DNA from: NCEH01 sp043195095
GTDB taxonomy: Bacteria > Pseudomonadota > Alphaproteobacteria > Rhizobiales > Xanthobacteraceae
DNA: 64,000 nucleotides
Strand: one strand, 5' to 3'
Assembly (NCBI RefSeq): GCF_043195095.1
Contig: NZ_JBAFWN010000008.1
This document shows positions 1 to 8,721 of the stretch, piece after piece (within the stretch, counting starts at the first letter, position 1; each line of letters starts with the position of its first letter). The translations under genes were made by a program, and so were the position numbers. The notes beneath the pieces were generated by a model. That model had not been told where the DNA came from. It ran no database searches and was given only the letters and a program-made list of their open reading frames with translations.

Positions 1-130
1 GTTGGCCGGAAAGCAGGTTGGCCGGGAAGCAAGAACGACTCGCGCCCCGCACCCTCTGCCGCAGCCGCGAAGGTTGACCCGTGACGCGGTTTCTGTCCTA
101 GTCCCGCCGCCCCTGGACCATAGATATTCG

Positions 131-2761
131 ATGACCACAGACCGATACAACGCGCGCGACGCCGAACCCCGTTGGCAGAAGATTTGGAAGGACCGCGGCA
201 TCTTCCGCACGCGGAACGACGATCCGCGTCCCAAATTCTTCGTGATGGAGATGTTCCCCTATCCGTCGGGCCGCATCCATATCGGCCACGGGCGCAATTA
301 TGTGATGGGCGACGTGCTCGCGCGCACCAAGCGCATGCAGGGCTTCAACGTGCTCCATCCCATGGGCTGGGATGCCTTCGGCCTGCCGGCGGAGAATGCC
401 GCCATCGAGCGCGGCATCCATCCCAAGGCCTGGACCTACGAGAACATCGCCTCCATGAAGGAGCAGCTGCAGCTGCTCGGCCTGTCGCTCGACTGGAACC
501 GCGAGATCGCCACCTGCGATCCCTCCTATTATGTCGAGCAGCAGCGCATCTTCCTCGACTTCTTCGACAAGGGCCTCGCCTATCGCAAGGAGAGCGAGGT
601 CAATTGGGACCCCATCGACAACACCGTGCTCGCCAATGAGCAGGTGATCGACGGGCGCGGCTGGCGCTCCGGCGCGGTGGTGGAGCGACGCAAGCTCTCC
701 CAATGGTTCTTCCGCATCACCGATTTCGCCCAGGACCTGCTGGACGCCATCGACACGCTGGACCGCTGGCCGGACCGCGTGCGCCTCATGCAGCGCAACT
801 GGATCGGCCGTTCGGAAGGCCTCGAAGTGCTGTTCGAGCTGTCCAAGGCCCATCACCGGGAGAAGATCCCGGCCGGCACGGCTGCGGTGAAGGTCTATAC
901 CACCCGCCCCGACACGCTGTTCGGCGCGTCCTTCCTGGCGCTCTCGCCCGACCATCCGCTCACGGCGGCGCTGGCGGCGAAGGACGAGGCGCTCGCCGCC
1001 TTCATCGTCGCCTGCAAGAAGGGCGGCACCACCGCCGAGGCCATCGAGACCCAGGAGAAGATGGGCTACGACACCGGCCTGAAGGTGGTGCATCCCCTGG
1101 ATGCCAGCCGCACCGTGCCGGTCTATGTGGCCAATTTCGTGCTGATGGACTACGGCACCGGCGCCATCTTCGGCTGCCCGGCGCACGACCAGCGCGACCT
1201 CGACTTCGCCCGCAAATACGGCCTCACCGTCACCCCCGTGGTGCTGCCGCCGGACGCCGACCCCGCAACCTTCGCGGTGCAGGACCTCGCCTATGACGGC
1301 GAGGGCACGCTGTTCAATTCCCAGTTCCTCGACGGCATGGGCGTGGACGCGGCGAAGGAAGCGGTCGCCCGCCAGCTCGAGCGGTTCCGCATCGGCGACG
1401 AGCCGCAGGGTAAAAGGCAGGTGAATTTCCGCCTGCGCGACTGGGGCATCTCGCGTCAGCGCTATTGGGGCTGCCCGATCCCGGTCATCCATTGCGAGAC
1501 CTGCGGCCCCGTGGGCGTGCCGCGCGAGCAATTGCCCGTGACGCTGCCGGACGATGTCACCTTCGACATGCCCGGCAATCCGCTGGACCGCGCCAAGGCC
1601 TGGCGCAACGTGCCCTGCCCCAAGTGCGGCGCGCCGGCGAAGCGCGAGACCGACACCATGGACACCTTCGTGGATTCGTCCTGGTATTTCCTGCGCTACG
1701 CCAGCGACGACCCGTCGAAGCCCCTCGACAAGGACGCGGTGCGCCACTGGCTGCCGGTGGACCAATATATCGGCGGCATCGAGCACGCGATCCTGCATCT
1801 GCTCTATTCGCGCTTCTTTACCCGCGCGCTCAACGCCTGCGGCCGCGTGGACATCAAGGAGCCGTTCGCCGGCCTGTTCACCCAGGGCATGATCGTCCAC
1901 GAGACCTATAAGGACAAAGCCGGCCGCTGGCTGTTCCCGGAGGAGGTGAAGCTCCTCGGCACCGGCAAGGCGGTGAAGATCGACACCGGCGAGGACGTGG
2001 TGGTCGGCCCGCCGGAGAAGATGTCCAAGTCCAAGCGCAATGTGGTGGCCCCCGAAGTGGTGGCCGACACCTATGGCGTGGATTGCGCCCGCTGGTTCAT
2101 GCTCGCCGACACCCCGCCCGAGCGCGACAGCGAATGGACCCAGTCCGGCATCGAGGGCGCGTGGCGCTTCGTGCAGCGGGTGTGGCGCCTGGTGCACGAG
2201 GGAATCGCCCTCGGCGCGCCGGCCGATGCACCGCGCCCGGAGAGCTTCGGCGCGGAAGCCACCGCTTTGCGCCGCGCCTCCCATGCTTTGGTCGCCACGG
2301 TCGCCGAGGATGTGGAGCGCCTGCGCTTCAACGTGGCGGTCGCCCATGTGCACGAGTTCGCCAATGCGTTCGGCCAGGCGATCGCCGGCGTGCGCGCCGG
2401 CGAAGTGGCGCCGGACATGGCGTTCGCCTTGCGCGAGGCGGCCGAGATGCTGGTGCGCACCATCGCCCCCATGACGCCCCATCTGGCGGAGGAATGCTGG
2501 GCCGCGCTCGGCCACGCGGGCCTGGTTGCCGAGGCCGCATGGCCGCAGGTGGACCCGGCGCTGCTGGTTGAAAACACCATCACGCTGCCGATCCAGATCA
2601 ACGGCCGCAAGCGCGACGACATCATCGTCCCGCGCGAGGCGACGCCGGCGGAGATCGAAGCCGCCGTGCTCGCCCTTGAAACCGTGCAGCGCGCCCTCGA
2701 CGGGCGGCCGCCGAAGCGTATCATCGTGGTTCCACAGAGGATCGTGAATGTTGTCGCCTGA
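131..2761 (+). CDS. leuS: Leucyl-tRNA synthetase
   Basis: Class I aminoacyl-tRNA synthetase that charges tRNA-Leu in the cytoplasm. The 876-residue product has the HIGH motif at residues 50-53 and KMSKS at about 630-634. Between them lie the CP1 editing domain (TTRPDTLFG stretch) and a Cys-rich zinc-binding-like segment (CETC...CPKC). Length matches bacterial LeuRS. An upstream in-frame start would add 43 residues of low-complexity sequence with no family counterpart, so I chose the ATG at 131, where MTTDRYN matches the usual N-terminus. The last 14 bases overlap lptE, a gene order usual in alphaproteobacteria. The first 130 bases hold no gene I can support and presumably carry the promoter. 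Confidence 0.97.
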   Translation: MTTDRYNARDAEPRWQKIWKDRGIFRTRNDDPRPKFFVMEMFPYPSGRIHIGHGRNYVMGDVLARTKRMQGFNVLHPMGWDAFGLPAENAAIERGIHPKAWTYENIASMKEQLQLLGLSLDWNREIATCDPSYYVEQQRIFLDFFDKGLAYRKESEVNWDPIDNTVLANEQVIDGRGWRSGAVVERRKLSQWFFRITDFAQDLLDAIDTLDRWPDRVRLMQRNWIGRSEGLEVLFELSKAHHREKIPAGTAAVKVYTTRPDTLFGASFLALSPDHPLTAALAAKDEALAAFIVACKKGGTTAEAIETQEKMGYDTGLKVVHPLDASRTVPVYVANFVLMDYGTGAIFGCPAHDQRDLDFARKYGLTVTPVVLPPDADPATFAVQDLAYDGEGTLFNSQFLDGMGVDAAKEAVARQLERFRIGDEPQGKRQVNFRLRDWGISRQRYWGCPIPVIHCETCGPVGVPREQLPVTLPDDVTFDMPGNPLDRAKAWRNVPCPKCGAPAKRETDTMDTFVDSSWYFLRYASDDPSKPLDKDAVRHWLPVDQYIGGIEHAILHLLYSRFFTRALNACGRVDIKEPFAGLFTQGMIVHETYKDKAGRWLFPEEVKLLGTGKAVKIDTGEDVVVGPPEKMSKSKRNVVAPEVVADTYGVDCARWFMLADTPPERDSEWTQSGIEGAWRFVQRVWRLVHEGIALGAPADAPRPESFGAEATALRRASHALVATVAEDVERLRFNVAVAHVHEFANAFGQAIAGVRAGEVAPDMAFALREAAEMLVRTIAPMTPHLAEECWAALGHAGLVAEAAWPQVDPALLVENTITLPIQINGRKRDDIIVPREATPAEIEAAVLALETVQRALDGRPPKRIIVVPQRIVNVVA

Positions 2762-3398
2762 CCGCGCCGCGCTGCTCGCCCGCCTCGGCCTCGTGTGCGC
2801 CCTCTCCGGGGCGCTCGCCGGCTGTTTCCAGCCCATGTATGCGGCGAACTCGACCGTCGCCGGGCCTGCCCTGCAGGAGCGGCTCCAGGACATCGAGATC
2901 GTCAAGATCAACGGGCGCATCGGCAACGATCTGCGCAACGACCTGATCTACAATCTCACCGGCGGCGCGGGAAATCCCGCCAACGCGCCGTACAAGATGT
3001 TCATCACGGTCCGCTCGTCCAGCTCGTTCGCCATCGTCGACACCCAGTCCGGCCTGCCGGAAGCCAAGACCTTCCGCGTGGAAGGCGAATGGAAGCTGGT
3101 GCGCGCGGGCGAGGAGACCAAGCCGCCGATCGCTTCCGGCAAGGCGGCCGCCGCCGTCTCCACCGACGTCAGCGAACAGCGCTTCGCCAATTACAGCGCC
3201 GCCCGCGACGCGGAGAGCCGTGCCTCCCAGGTGGTCGCGGACCAGATCAAGGTGCAGCTGGCGGCCTTCTTCATCAAGAACCCGACCGGCACGCCCGCGC
3301 CCGGCGGCCCCCCGACCGGCAGCCCGCCGGTTGCGCCGCCGCCGGCAGCTGCTCCGGCAACGCCGGCCGCCGCCCCGGCTACCACTCCGGCGCGCTGA
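2748..3398 (+). CDS. lptE: LPS-assembly lipoprotein LptE
   Basis: Outer-membrane lipoprotein that plugs the LptD barrel during lipopolysaccharide export. The 216-residue product starts with a hydrophobic lipoprotein signal ending in the lipobox LAGC, with the lipidated cysteine at residue 26, followed by FQPMYA, the usual alphaproteobacterial LptE start of the mature protein. The body looks like the LptE fold. The last ~40 residues are a Pro/Ala-rich tail, likely disordered, that adds length beyond a minimal LptE. The gene overlaps leuS by 14 bases and is 3 bases from holA, so the three are probably co-transcribed. The assignment rests on the lipobox, sequence style and synteny. Confidence 0.9.
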   Translation: MLSPDRAALLARLGLVCALSGALAGCFQPMYAANSTVAGPALQERLQDIEIVKINGRIGNDLRNDLIYNLTGGAGNPANAPYKMFITVRSSSSFAIVDTQSGLPEAKTFRVEGEWKLVRAGEETKPPIASGKAAAAVSTDVSEQRFANYSAARDAESRASQVVADQIKVQLAAFFIKNPTGTPAPGGPPTGSPPVAPPPAAAPATPAAAPATTPAR

Positions 3399-3401
3399 CC
3401 C

Positions 3402-4427
3402 ATGGTCGCGGTGCGCGCGGGCGAGGCCGACGCCGCCCTCGCCCGCCGCGATCCCAAGCGCCCGGTGGTGCTGATCTACGGCCCCGACATGGGGCTGGTG
3501 CGCGAGCGCGCGGCCGGCCTCGTGCGCCGCGCCGTGCCCGATGCGAGCGACCCGTTCGCCGTGGTGCGGCTCGACGGCGACGACCTCTCCTCCGATCCGC
3601 GCCGCCTCATGGACGAGACGCGCACCATCGGCCTGTTCGGCGGGCAGCGCGTGGTGTGGGTGCGCGCCGGCAGCCGAAACCTTGTGCCCGCGCTCGAACC
3701 GGTGCTCTCCGAACCCTGCGACGCCTTGGTGGTGGTGGAAGCGGGCGACCTCAAGAAGGGCGCGCCGCTGCGCTCCTTGTGCGAGGGCGCGCCGAACGCG
3801 CTCGCCATTCCCTGCTATGCCGACGGCGAGCGCGACCTGATGCGCCTCGTCGATACCATGCTGGGCGAAGCGGGCCTGCCAATCGACCGCGACGCGCGCG
3901 ACCTGCTGGTCTCCCTCATCGGCGGCGATCGCCTGGCCTCGCGCGGCGAGATCGAGAAGCTCGCGCTCTACGCCAAGGGCAACGGGCGCGTGACCCTGGA
4001 CGATGTGCGGGTGATCGTGGGCGATGCCTCGGCCCTCGCCATGGACGATGTGGTGGACGCAGCGCTGGCCGGCCAGCCGGCGCAGACCGCCACCGCCCTC
4101 GCCAAGGCCTGGGGCGCGGCGACGCGGCCCGATGCCATTCTCGGCGCGCTGCTGCGGGCGCTCATGGCACTCCACCAGATGGCGCTGGCGGTGGAGGCCG
4201 GCAGCAGCATCGAGCGGGTGATCGACCAGGCCCGTCCAGCCGTGCATTTCTCCCGCAAGCCGCTGGTGGACAAGGCCTTGCGCGCCTTCACGCCGGAGCG
4301 CTGCCTGCGCGCCATCCTCACCGTGGACGAAGCCATTCTCGCCTGCCGGCGCACTGCCGCCATGGCCCAGCCGATCACCGAGCGGGTGCTGTTGAACCTC
4401 GCCGTGCGCCGAAGGGACGCCGCCTGA
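3402..4427 (+). CDS. holA: DNA polymerase III subunit delta
   Basis: Clamp-loader delta subunit, which opens the beta sliding clamp during replication. The 341-residue length is usual. The N-terminal AAA-like region contains VVLIYGPDMGLVRERA, the non-canonical nucleotide-loop remnant typical of HolA. The middle contains DLLVSLIGGDRLASRGEIEKLALY, a strongly conserved delta segment. The helical C-terminal collar domain follows. The start at 3402 lies 3 bases after the lptE stop, fitting the leuS-lptE-holA unit. It converges with the hydrolase on the other strand, with only 9 bases between the stops, so transcripts from the two sides must end within or across each other. Confidence 0.95.
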   Translation: MVAVRAGEADAALARRDPKRPVVLIYGPDMGLVRERAAGLVRRAVPDASDPFAVVRLDGDDLSSDPRRLMDETRTIGLFGGQRVVWVRAGSRNLVPALEPVLSEPCDALVVVEAGDLKKGAPLRSLCEGAPNALAIPCYADGERDLMRLVDTMLGEAGLPIDRDARDLLVSLIGGDRLASRGEIEKLALYAKGNGRVTLDDVRVIVGDASALAMDDVVDAALAGQPAQTATALAKAWGAATRPDAILGALLRALMALHQMALAVEAGSSIERVIDQARPAVHFSRKPLVDKALRAFTPERCLRAILTVDEAILACRRTAAMAQPITERVLLNLAVRRRDAA

Positions 4428-4436
4428 CGGCGCGGC

Positions 4437-5636
4437 TCAGCGCGCGAGCACGGCATCCAGCCAGTCAAACATCTCGCGATTGAAAAGCGCGCGGGCGCCG
4501 CCCTCGCAATGGGCCGCCGCGCCCTCCTCCGCCTTGAAGAGCGCCAGCCGCTTGGTGCAGGCGAGATGCTCGAACAGGCTTTCCGCCGAGGCGCCGATGG
4601 CGTCGCCCTGCGCCTTGCAGACCATGGTGGGGCAGGCGATCTCCCGCGCGCGGCCTTCCAGGGTGTAGGTGGCGATGGACTGCACATAATCCCACGGCGT
4701 CTCAACGCCGTTGACGAGCAGGCCGCGCCGCAGGCCCCAACCCTTGGTGGGGTGGCGCATCATGCGTTCCATCATGCGGCTCAGCACCCGGCGGGTGAGG
4801 GGATTGCCCTTCGGCAGGCCACGCCCGAGCCAGCGCGGCAGGCGCGCCCGCATCTCGTCCAGCAGCGCATATTGGCCGGGATCGACCACCAGAGCGGCCA
4901 GGCGCGGCTCGCCGCTGGCGCCGCGCGCCGCCAGATGACCGCCGAGGCTGAGGCCGTAGAGCGCGATGCGCTCAGGATCCACCCCCGGCTGGGCGAGAAC
5001 GAAATCCACCACCGGCCGCAGCACGTTTTCCCAATCCGGCCGCAAATATAGGCCTTGCTTGAACAGCGCCTCGCCCTGCCCCGGCCCGTCATAGAGCAGC
5101 ACGTTATAGCCGCGCTCCAGCGCCGCCGCGCCGCTGAAGAAATAATTCTCCTCCGCCGTGCCGTCATAGCCCCCGGTGACGATCAGCGTCGCGCGCGGCG
5201 TGTCGTCCGCCGACGGGCGCAGGAACAGGCCGTGGAGGCTCGTGTCCTCGAACGGAATGCGCACGCTTTCCACCGGATGCGCCATCAGCGCGCAAGCGCG
5301 GGCAAAGGCTTCGGCCTGGCGCTCATAGGCCTTGACCGCGCGGGGATCGAGAGGCGCCGCCAGAAGGAACAGGGCCGAGGCACGGAAATAATTGGCGGCG
5401 CGCAAAAAGGCCTGGCGCGCGCTGGTGCCCCGGCCGGCGGCGAGGCTCGCCTGGCCGGCGTCATAGAGCCGTTCGGCCAGCGCATTCCATTCGCCATACC
5501 AGCGCTCGGTGTCGCCCTGCGGAATGCGGGCGGCGAGCGCCAGGCATTCGCCGATATCGGCGCCGCCGTAATACGTGTGGCCGAGCGTGCGCAGGAACTG
5601 GGCCTCAAACAGATCGTCCTTGAACCACAGCCCCAT
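4437..5636 (-). CDS. Alpha/beta hydrolase, FrsA/dihydroxypseudooxynicotine-hydrolase-like
   Basis: Serine hydrolase with an N-terminal helical domain and an alpha/beta-hydrolase fold, 399 residues from the ATG at 5636. The nucleophile elbow is GLSLGG, followed by HLAARG. The catalytic acid region contains CKAQGD, and the likely catalytic His lies in AAAHCEGG. The N-terminus (FEAQFLRTLGHTYYGGADIGECL) is the signature of a family including 2,6-dihydroxypseudooxynicotine hydrolase and FrsA-like esterases, some of which cleave C-C bonds. A start 12 codons upstream (5672) is possible. I prefer 5636 because a GGGAG sequence precedes it and the family homology begins there. The substrate cannot be read from sequence. 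It is divergent from the MFS gene. Confidence 0.82.
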   Translation of the reverse strand: MGLWFKDDLFEAQFLRTLGHTYYGGADIGECLALAARIPQGDTERWYGEWNALAERLYDAGQASLAAGRGTSARQAFLRAANYFRASALFLLAAPLDPRAVKAYERQAEAFARACALMAHPVESVRIPFEDTSLHGLFLRPSADDTPRATLIVTGGYDGTAEENYFFSGAAALERGYNVLLYDGPGQGEALFKQGLYLRPDWENVLRPVVDFVLAQPGVDPERIALYGLSLGGHLAARGASGEPRLAALVVDPGQYALLDEMRARLPRWLGRGLPKGNPLTRRVLSRMMERMMRHPTKGWGLRRGLLVNGVETPWDYVQSIATYTLEGRAREIACPTMVCKAQGDAIGASAESLFEHLACTKRLALFKAEEGAAAHCEGGARALFNREMFDWLDAVLAR

Positions 5637-5746
5637 GGCGCGTGTCTCCCGCCCCGTCAAACGCAGCTTCATAGCAACATATCAGACACAAGCGCGCTGT
5701 CGCGATGCGAAGGCTTCGCCATTGGGAATGAGGGGCGTCGGCAAAA

Positions 5747-5759
5747 CAGCACAGTGCTG
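5747..5759. promoter_or_regulatory. 13-bp palindrome in a divergent promoter region
   Basis: CAGCACAGTGCTG is a perfect 6-bp inverted repeat around a central A. It lies in the 229-bp region between the divergent hydrolase (starts 5636) and MFS gene (starts 5866). Position and symmetry suggest an operator for a dimeric regulator, but no regulator gene is adjacent and I cannot name one. Confidence 0.3.
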
Positions 5760-5810
5760 CGCCACTGCATGGCTGGCCATACCGCAGCGCACTTGCTGCG
5801 GCGCATCAAT

Positions 5811-5824
5811 TTGATCAAAGTCAA
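5811..5824 (+). promoter_or_regulatory. Candidate FNR/FixK-type box
   Basis: TTGATCAAAGTCAA fits the TTGA-N6-TCAA dyad bound by FNR/FixK-family regulators in alphaproteobacteria. It is centred about 48 bases before the MFS start codon. The match is by eye and the motif is short, so chance occurrence is possible. The distance to the ATG would leave a very short leader if it worked as a classic activator site at -41.5. Confidence 0.35.
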
Positions 5825-5865
5825 ATCTTACGCTTCGCCCGGCCCCTCTCAGCGCGGACGTTCCC

Positions 5866-7056
5866 ATGCCCTTGTCGCTCCTGTCCCTCGCCGTCGCCGC
5901 CTTCGGCATCGGCACCACGGAATTCGTGGTGATGGGCCTTCTGCCCGACGTGGCGCGCGACCTCGGCGTCACCATTCCCCAGGCCGGGCTTCTGGTGACC
6001 GGCTATGCGCTCGGCGTGGTGGTGGGCGCGCCGCTGCTCGCCATCCTCACCGCGAACTGGCCGCGTAAGACCACGCTGGTGGGGCTGATGGCGGTGTTCA
6101 TCGGCGGCAACATATTGTGCGCGCTCTCGCCCAGCTATGGCCTGCTGATGGGCGCGCGCATCGTCACCGCCTTCTGCCATGCCGCCTTCTTCGGCATCGG
6201 CTCGGTGGTCGCCTCCGACCTCGTACCGCGCCACAAGCGGGCACAGGCGATCGCCCTGATGTTCGCGGGCCTCACCATCGCCAATGTGCTCGGGGTTCCG
6301 GCGGGCACGGCGCTCGGCCAATGGCTCGGCTGGCGCTCCACCTTCTTTGCGGTGGCGGTCATCGGGGCCGCAGCGCTCGCCGCCTTGGTGGTGCTGCTGC
6401 CGCGCGGCCTGCCCATGAAGAGCGGCCGCATCCTCAGCGAATTCCGCGTGCTGGGCGATGTCCAGGTGGCGCTGGCGATGCTCATCAGCGTGCTGTGCTC
6501 GGCCAGCCTGTTCAGCGTCTTCACTTATATCTCGCCCCTGCTGGCACAGGTGACCGGGCTTTCCGCGAACGCCATCACCGGCGCCCTGCTGCTGTTCGGT
6601 GTGGGGCTCACCGCCGGCAACATGCTGGGCGGCAAGCTTGCGGACTGGCGGCTGATGCCCTCGCTCATCGGGACCTTGGTGGCGCTGATCGCGGTGCTGG
6701 TGGTCTTCGTGCCCGCGAGCACCTTGCCCGCGCCCGCGCTCGCTGTGCTCACGGTGTGGGGCGTGCTCGCCTTCGCGCTGGTGCCGCTGCTGCAATTGCG
6801 CGTGGTGGACACCGCCGCCTCGGCGCCGAACCTTGCCTCCACCCTCAACCAGGGCGCCTTCAACCTCGGCAATGCGGCCGGCGCCTGGATCGGCGCCATC
6901 GCCATCACCCACGGCCTTCCTTATCAGAACCTGCCGTTCGTGGGCATTGCGCTGGCGTGCGCGGCGCTCTGCCTCGGGCTTGTCTCCCAGCGGCTGGACG
7001 CTCGCGCGCAGCGGCAGGAGGCTCGCGCGCAACCGGTCGCGGCCGAGGGCTGCTGA
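5866..7056 (+). CDS. MFS transporter, DHA1-type drug/arabinose-efflux-like
   Basis: Inner-membrane major facilitator, 396 residues with about 12 hydrophobic segments. The N-terminus AAFGIGTTEFVVMGLLPDVA is the hallmark of the YdhP/AraJ/NepI group (DHA1 family). These proton-driven exporters handle drugs, sugars or purine ribonucleosides; the substrate here is unknown. A second hallmark is the TM5-type segment FAGLTIANVLGVPAGTALGQ. The ATG at 5866 has no strong ribosome-binding site but aligns with the family start. The upstream region carries a TTGA-N6-TCAA box and a 13-bp palindrome shared with the divergent hydrolase promoter. Confidence 0.9.
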   Translation: MPLSLLSLAVAAFGIGTTEFVVMGLLPDVARDLGVTIPQAGLLVTGYALGVVVGAPLLAILTANWPRKTTLVGLMAVFIGGNILCALSPSYGLLMGARIVTAFCHAAFFGIGSVVASDLVPRHKRAQAIALMFAGLTIANVLGVPAGTALGQWLGWRSTFFAVAVIGAAALAALVVLLPRGLPMKSGRILSEFRVLGDVQVALAMLISVLCSASLFSVFTYISPLLAQVTGLSANAITGALLLFGVGLTAGNMLGGKLADWRLMPSLIGTLVALIAVLVVFVPASTLPAPALAVLTVWGVLAFALVPLLQLRVVDTAASAPNLASTLNQGAFNLGNAAGAWIGAIAITHGLPYQNLPFVGIALACAALCLGLVSQRLDARAQRQEARAQPVAAEGC

Positions 7057-7215
7057 GGGAGCGTTAACCTTCCGCACAAGCTGTGCCGGCACGAGAGGTG
7101 CCGGGCGGGGCGCGTTTACCACTCGGCAAAGGAGCATCCCCTAGCGTCGGAACCAAGGACGGCATCTCACACCGTCTGAGACAGCCGCGCGGGACAGCGC
7201 GGACGAGGGTGCGCG

Positions 7216-7380
7216 ATGAAGCTCTTGCTGGCCCGCTTCGTAAGGGAAGAACACGGCTCGACGGCCCTGGAATACGGGCTGATCGCCGCCGGGCTGTCCA
7301 TTGCCATCGTCACCGTGCTGACCCAGATCGGCCTCACCCTGGCGCGCCTGAAGGCCGGCGCCGCAGCGGCGGGAAATTGA
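7216..7380 (+). CDS. Flp/Fap type IVb pilin
   Basis: A 54-residue prepilin, the building block of Flp (tight adherence) pili. After a short basic leader (MKLLLARFVREEHG) it has the Flp cleavage site Gly14/Ser15, followed by TALEYGLIAAGLSIAIV. This gives the diagnostic Glu-Tyr at +5/+6 and one hydrophobic helix. The tail is short, typical for Flp. The gene directly precedes a prepilin peptidase (starts about 6 bases after the pilin stop), which matches its need for processing. No other tad/cpa secretion genes are in the window, so assembly machinery must be elsewhere or absent. Confidence 0.88.
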   Translation: MKLLLARFVREEHGSTALEYGLIAAGLSIAIVTVLTQIGLTLARLKAGAAAAGN

Positions 7381-7385
7381 GCGGC

Positions 7386-7862
7386 GTGGTGCTTTTTCCG
7401 CTCGACCATCTGCTGGTGCTCGGGCTGTTTCCGGCGGCCCTGGCGGTGGCGATCGCCACCGATCTGTCGCGCCGCATCATCCCCAATCTCATCATCCTCG
7501 CCCTCGCCGGCGGCTTTGCCGTGCTCGCCGCCTCGGGACGGGTGGGCGACCTGCCGCTGCGGGCGATGCTGGCGGCCGGCGTGCTGGCGGCCGGCTTCTG
7601 CCTGTTCGCCCATGATCTGATCGGCGCGGGCGACGCCAAGCTCGCCGCCGCGCTGGCGCTGTGGCTCGATCCCTCCCAATTGCCGGCCTTCGCCCTGATC
7701 TGCGGCGTGTTCGGCGCGCTTCTGGTGGGCGGTGTCACGCTGTGGGCGCGGCGCGGATGGCGCGGATTCGCGGTGGCCGGAAGCCTGCCCTACGGAGTGG
7801 CGCTTGCCGGCGCCGGGCTGGCGCTGTTCCCAAGCTCCAGCCTGATGACCGCCCTGGTCTGA
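7386..7862 (+). CDS. cpaA: Prepilin peptidase, CpaA/TadV-like (A24 family)
   Basis: Membrane aspartyl protease that removes the leader of Flp prepilins. With the GTG at 7386 the product is 158 residues, the short form of the family lacking the methyltransferase domain. The two catalytic aspartates are visible: Asp26 in ATDLSRRIIPN and Asp83 in the GxGD motif (GAGDAK). About five hydrophobic helices are present. A TTG at 7377 overlapping the pilin stop (TTGA) is an alternative start. A much longer open frame from 7083 runs through the pilin gene in another frame and is not credible. Partner of the upstream pilin. Confidence 0.85.
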   Translation: MVLFPLDHLLVLGLFPAALAVAIATDLSRRIIPNLIILALAGGFAVLAASGRVGDLPLRAMLAAGVLAAGFCLFAHDLIGAGDAKLAAALALWLDPSQLPAFALICGVFGALLVGGVTLWARRGWRGFAVAGSLPYGVALAGAGLALFPSSSLMTALV

Positions 7863-7902
7863 CCCGCCGCGCGCCGGGCCGCCGATTTTCCGTCGAGCAT
7901 TT

Positions 7903-7918
7903 CTTAAATCGTTTCAAC
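7903..7918 (+). promoter_or_regulatory. Motif shared with the kinase gene promoter
   Basis: CTTAAATCGTTTCAAC lies about 110 bases before eda. In the same orientation relative to its gene, CTTAAATCCATTAGAC lies upstream of the ketodeoxy-sugar kinase (9719 back to 9704), 12 of 16 bases identical. A TTGACG, possible -35 element, follows at 7922-7927. Candidate operator of a sugar-acid regulator; by-eye evidence only. Confidence 0.3.
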
Positions 7919-8026
7919 CCCTTGACGCGCAACGCCCACGACCGCGCCGCCCGCCCCCGCGCGATGCCCCCTCGACAGCGGACGGCGGGTGGGGTTCAAA
8001 GGCGGCTCGGTTGAGAGAGACACATC

Positions 8027-8674
8027 ATGAGCCTTCCAAGCCCGCTCCCCTTCGTCGCCCGCGCGCCCGTCATCCCGGTGGTGGTGATCGAGCGCCTGGA
8101 AGATGCCGTGCCGCTCGCCCGCGCCCTGGTGCAGGGCGGCCTGCCGCTGATCGAAGTGACGCTGCGCACGCCGGTGGCGCTGGAAGCCATCCGCCATATC
8201 GTGCGCGACGTGGAGGGTGCGCTCGCTGGCGCCGGGACGGTGACCGACCAGGCGCAGGTGGAAGCTTCCATCGAGGCCGGCGCGGCCTATCTGGTGAGCC
8301 CGGGCACGACGCCCCGTTTCGCCGAATCCCTGGCCCAGGCGCCGGTGCCCGTGCTGCCCGGCTGCGCCACCACGAGCGAAGCCATGGTGCTCTCCGGCCT
8401 CGGCTTCGAGGTGCTGAAATTCTTCCCCGCCGAGGCTTCGGGTGGCGTCGCTTTCCTGAAATCCGTCGCCGGGCCGCTGCCGCATCTGCGCTTCTGCCCC
8501 ACCGGCGGCATCGGGCCGGCCAATGTGGCGAACTATCTCGCGCTGCCGAACGTGGTGGCGGTGGGCGGCTCCTGGGTGGTGCCGGCCGATTTGATCCGCG
8601 CCCGCGATTTCACCGCCATCCGCGATCTCGCCAGCGTCGCCGCCGCCTTGCCGCGCGCGGCGAAGTTCGGCTGA
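8027..8674 (+). CDS. eda: 2-dehydro-3-deoxyphosphogluconate (KDPG) aldolase
   Basis: Class I aldolase that splits KDPG into pyruvate and glyceraldehyde 3-phosphate, the last step of the Entner-Doudoroff and hexuronate routes. The 215-residue product matches the family length. Glu43 and Arg47 lie in LPLIEVTLRT. The Schiff-base Lys131 lies in EVLKFFPAE. The phosphate-binding FCPTGGIGP loop and GGSW follow, all at positions equivalent to E. coli Eda. It faces a PfkB kinase that can supply KDPG, with the two genes converging over a 47-bp gap. No edd (dehydratase) is in the window. Confidence 0.93.
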   Translation: MSLPSPLPFVARAPVIPVVVIERLEDAVPLARALVQGGLPLIEVTLRTPVALEAIRHIVRDVEGALAGAGTVTDQAQVEASIEAGAAYLVSPGTTPRFAESLAQAPVPVLPGCATTSEAMVLSGLGFEVLKFFPAEASGGVAFLKSVAGPLPHLRFCPTGGIGPANVANYLALPNVVAVGGSWVVPADLIRARDFTAIRDLASVAAALPRAAKFG

Positions 8675-8698
8675 GGCTGGTTCTGCCGCAATAAAGCA

Positions 8699-8715
8699 GG
8701 GCGCCTGGAGCGCCC
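8699..8715. terminator. Hairpin between converging eda and kinase genes
   Basis: GGGCGC, a 5-base loop (CTGGA) and GCGCCC form a 6-bp stem in the short gap between the converging eda and kinase genes. There is no T-run on either strand, so it may be a weak bidirectional terminator or an mRNA 3'-end stabiliser. Confidence 0.35.
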
Positions 8716-8721
8716 CGCCGC

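Noticed and set aside
98..2938. Very long open frame on the minus strand opposite leuS
   Set aside because: Its product is His/Arg/Gly-rich with no family pattern, as expected from the complementary strand of a GC-rich gene. leuS on the plus strand has full motifs. The same reasoning removes similar long frames opposite yejB/yejE (37613-40174) and the acyl-CoA ligase (58335-60731).
7083..7862. 259-residue frame covering the pilin region and the prepilin peptidase
   Set aside because: Its first third is out of frame with the clear Flp pilin gene and shows no protein-like sequence. Only the part from about 7377-7386 is the peptidase.
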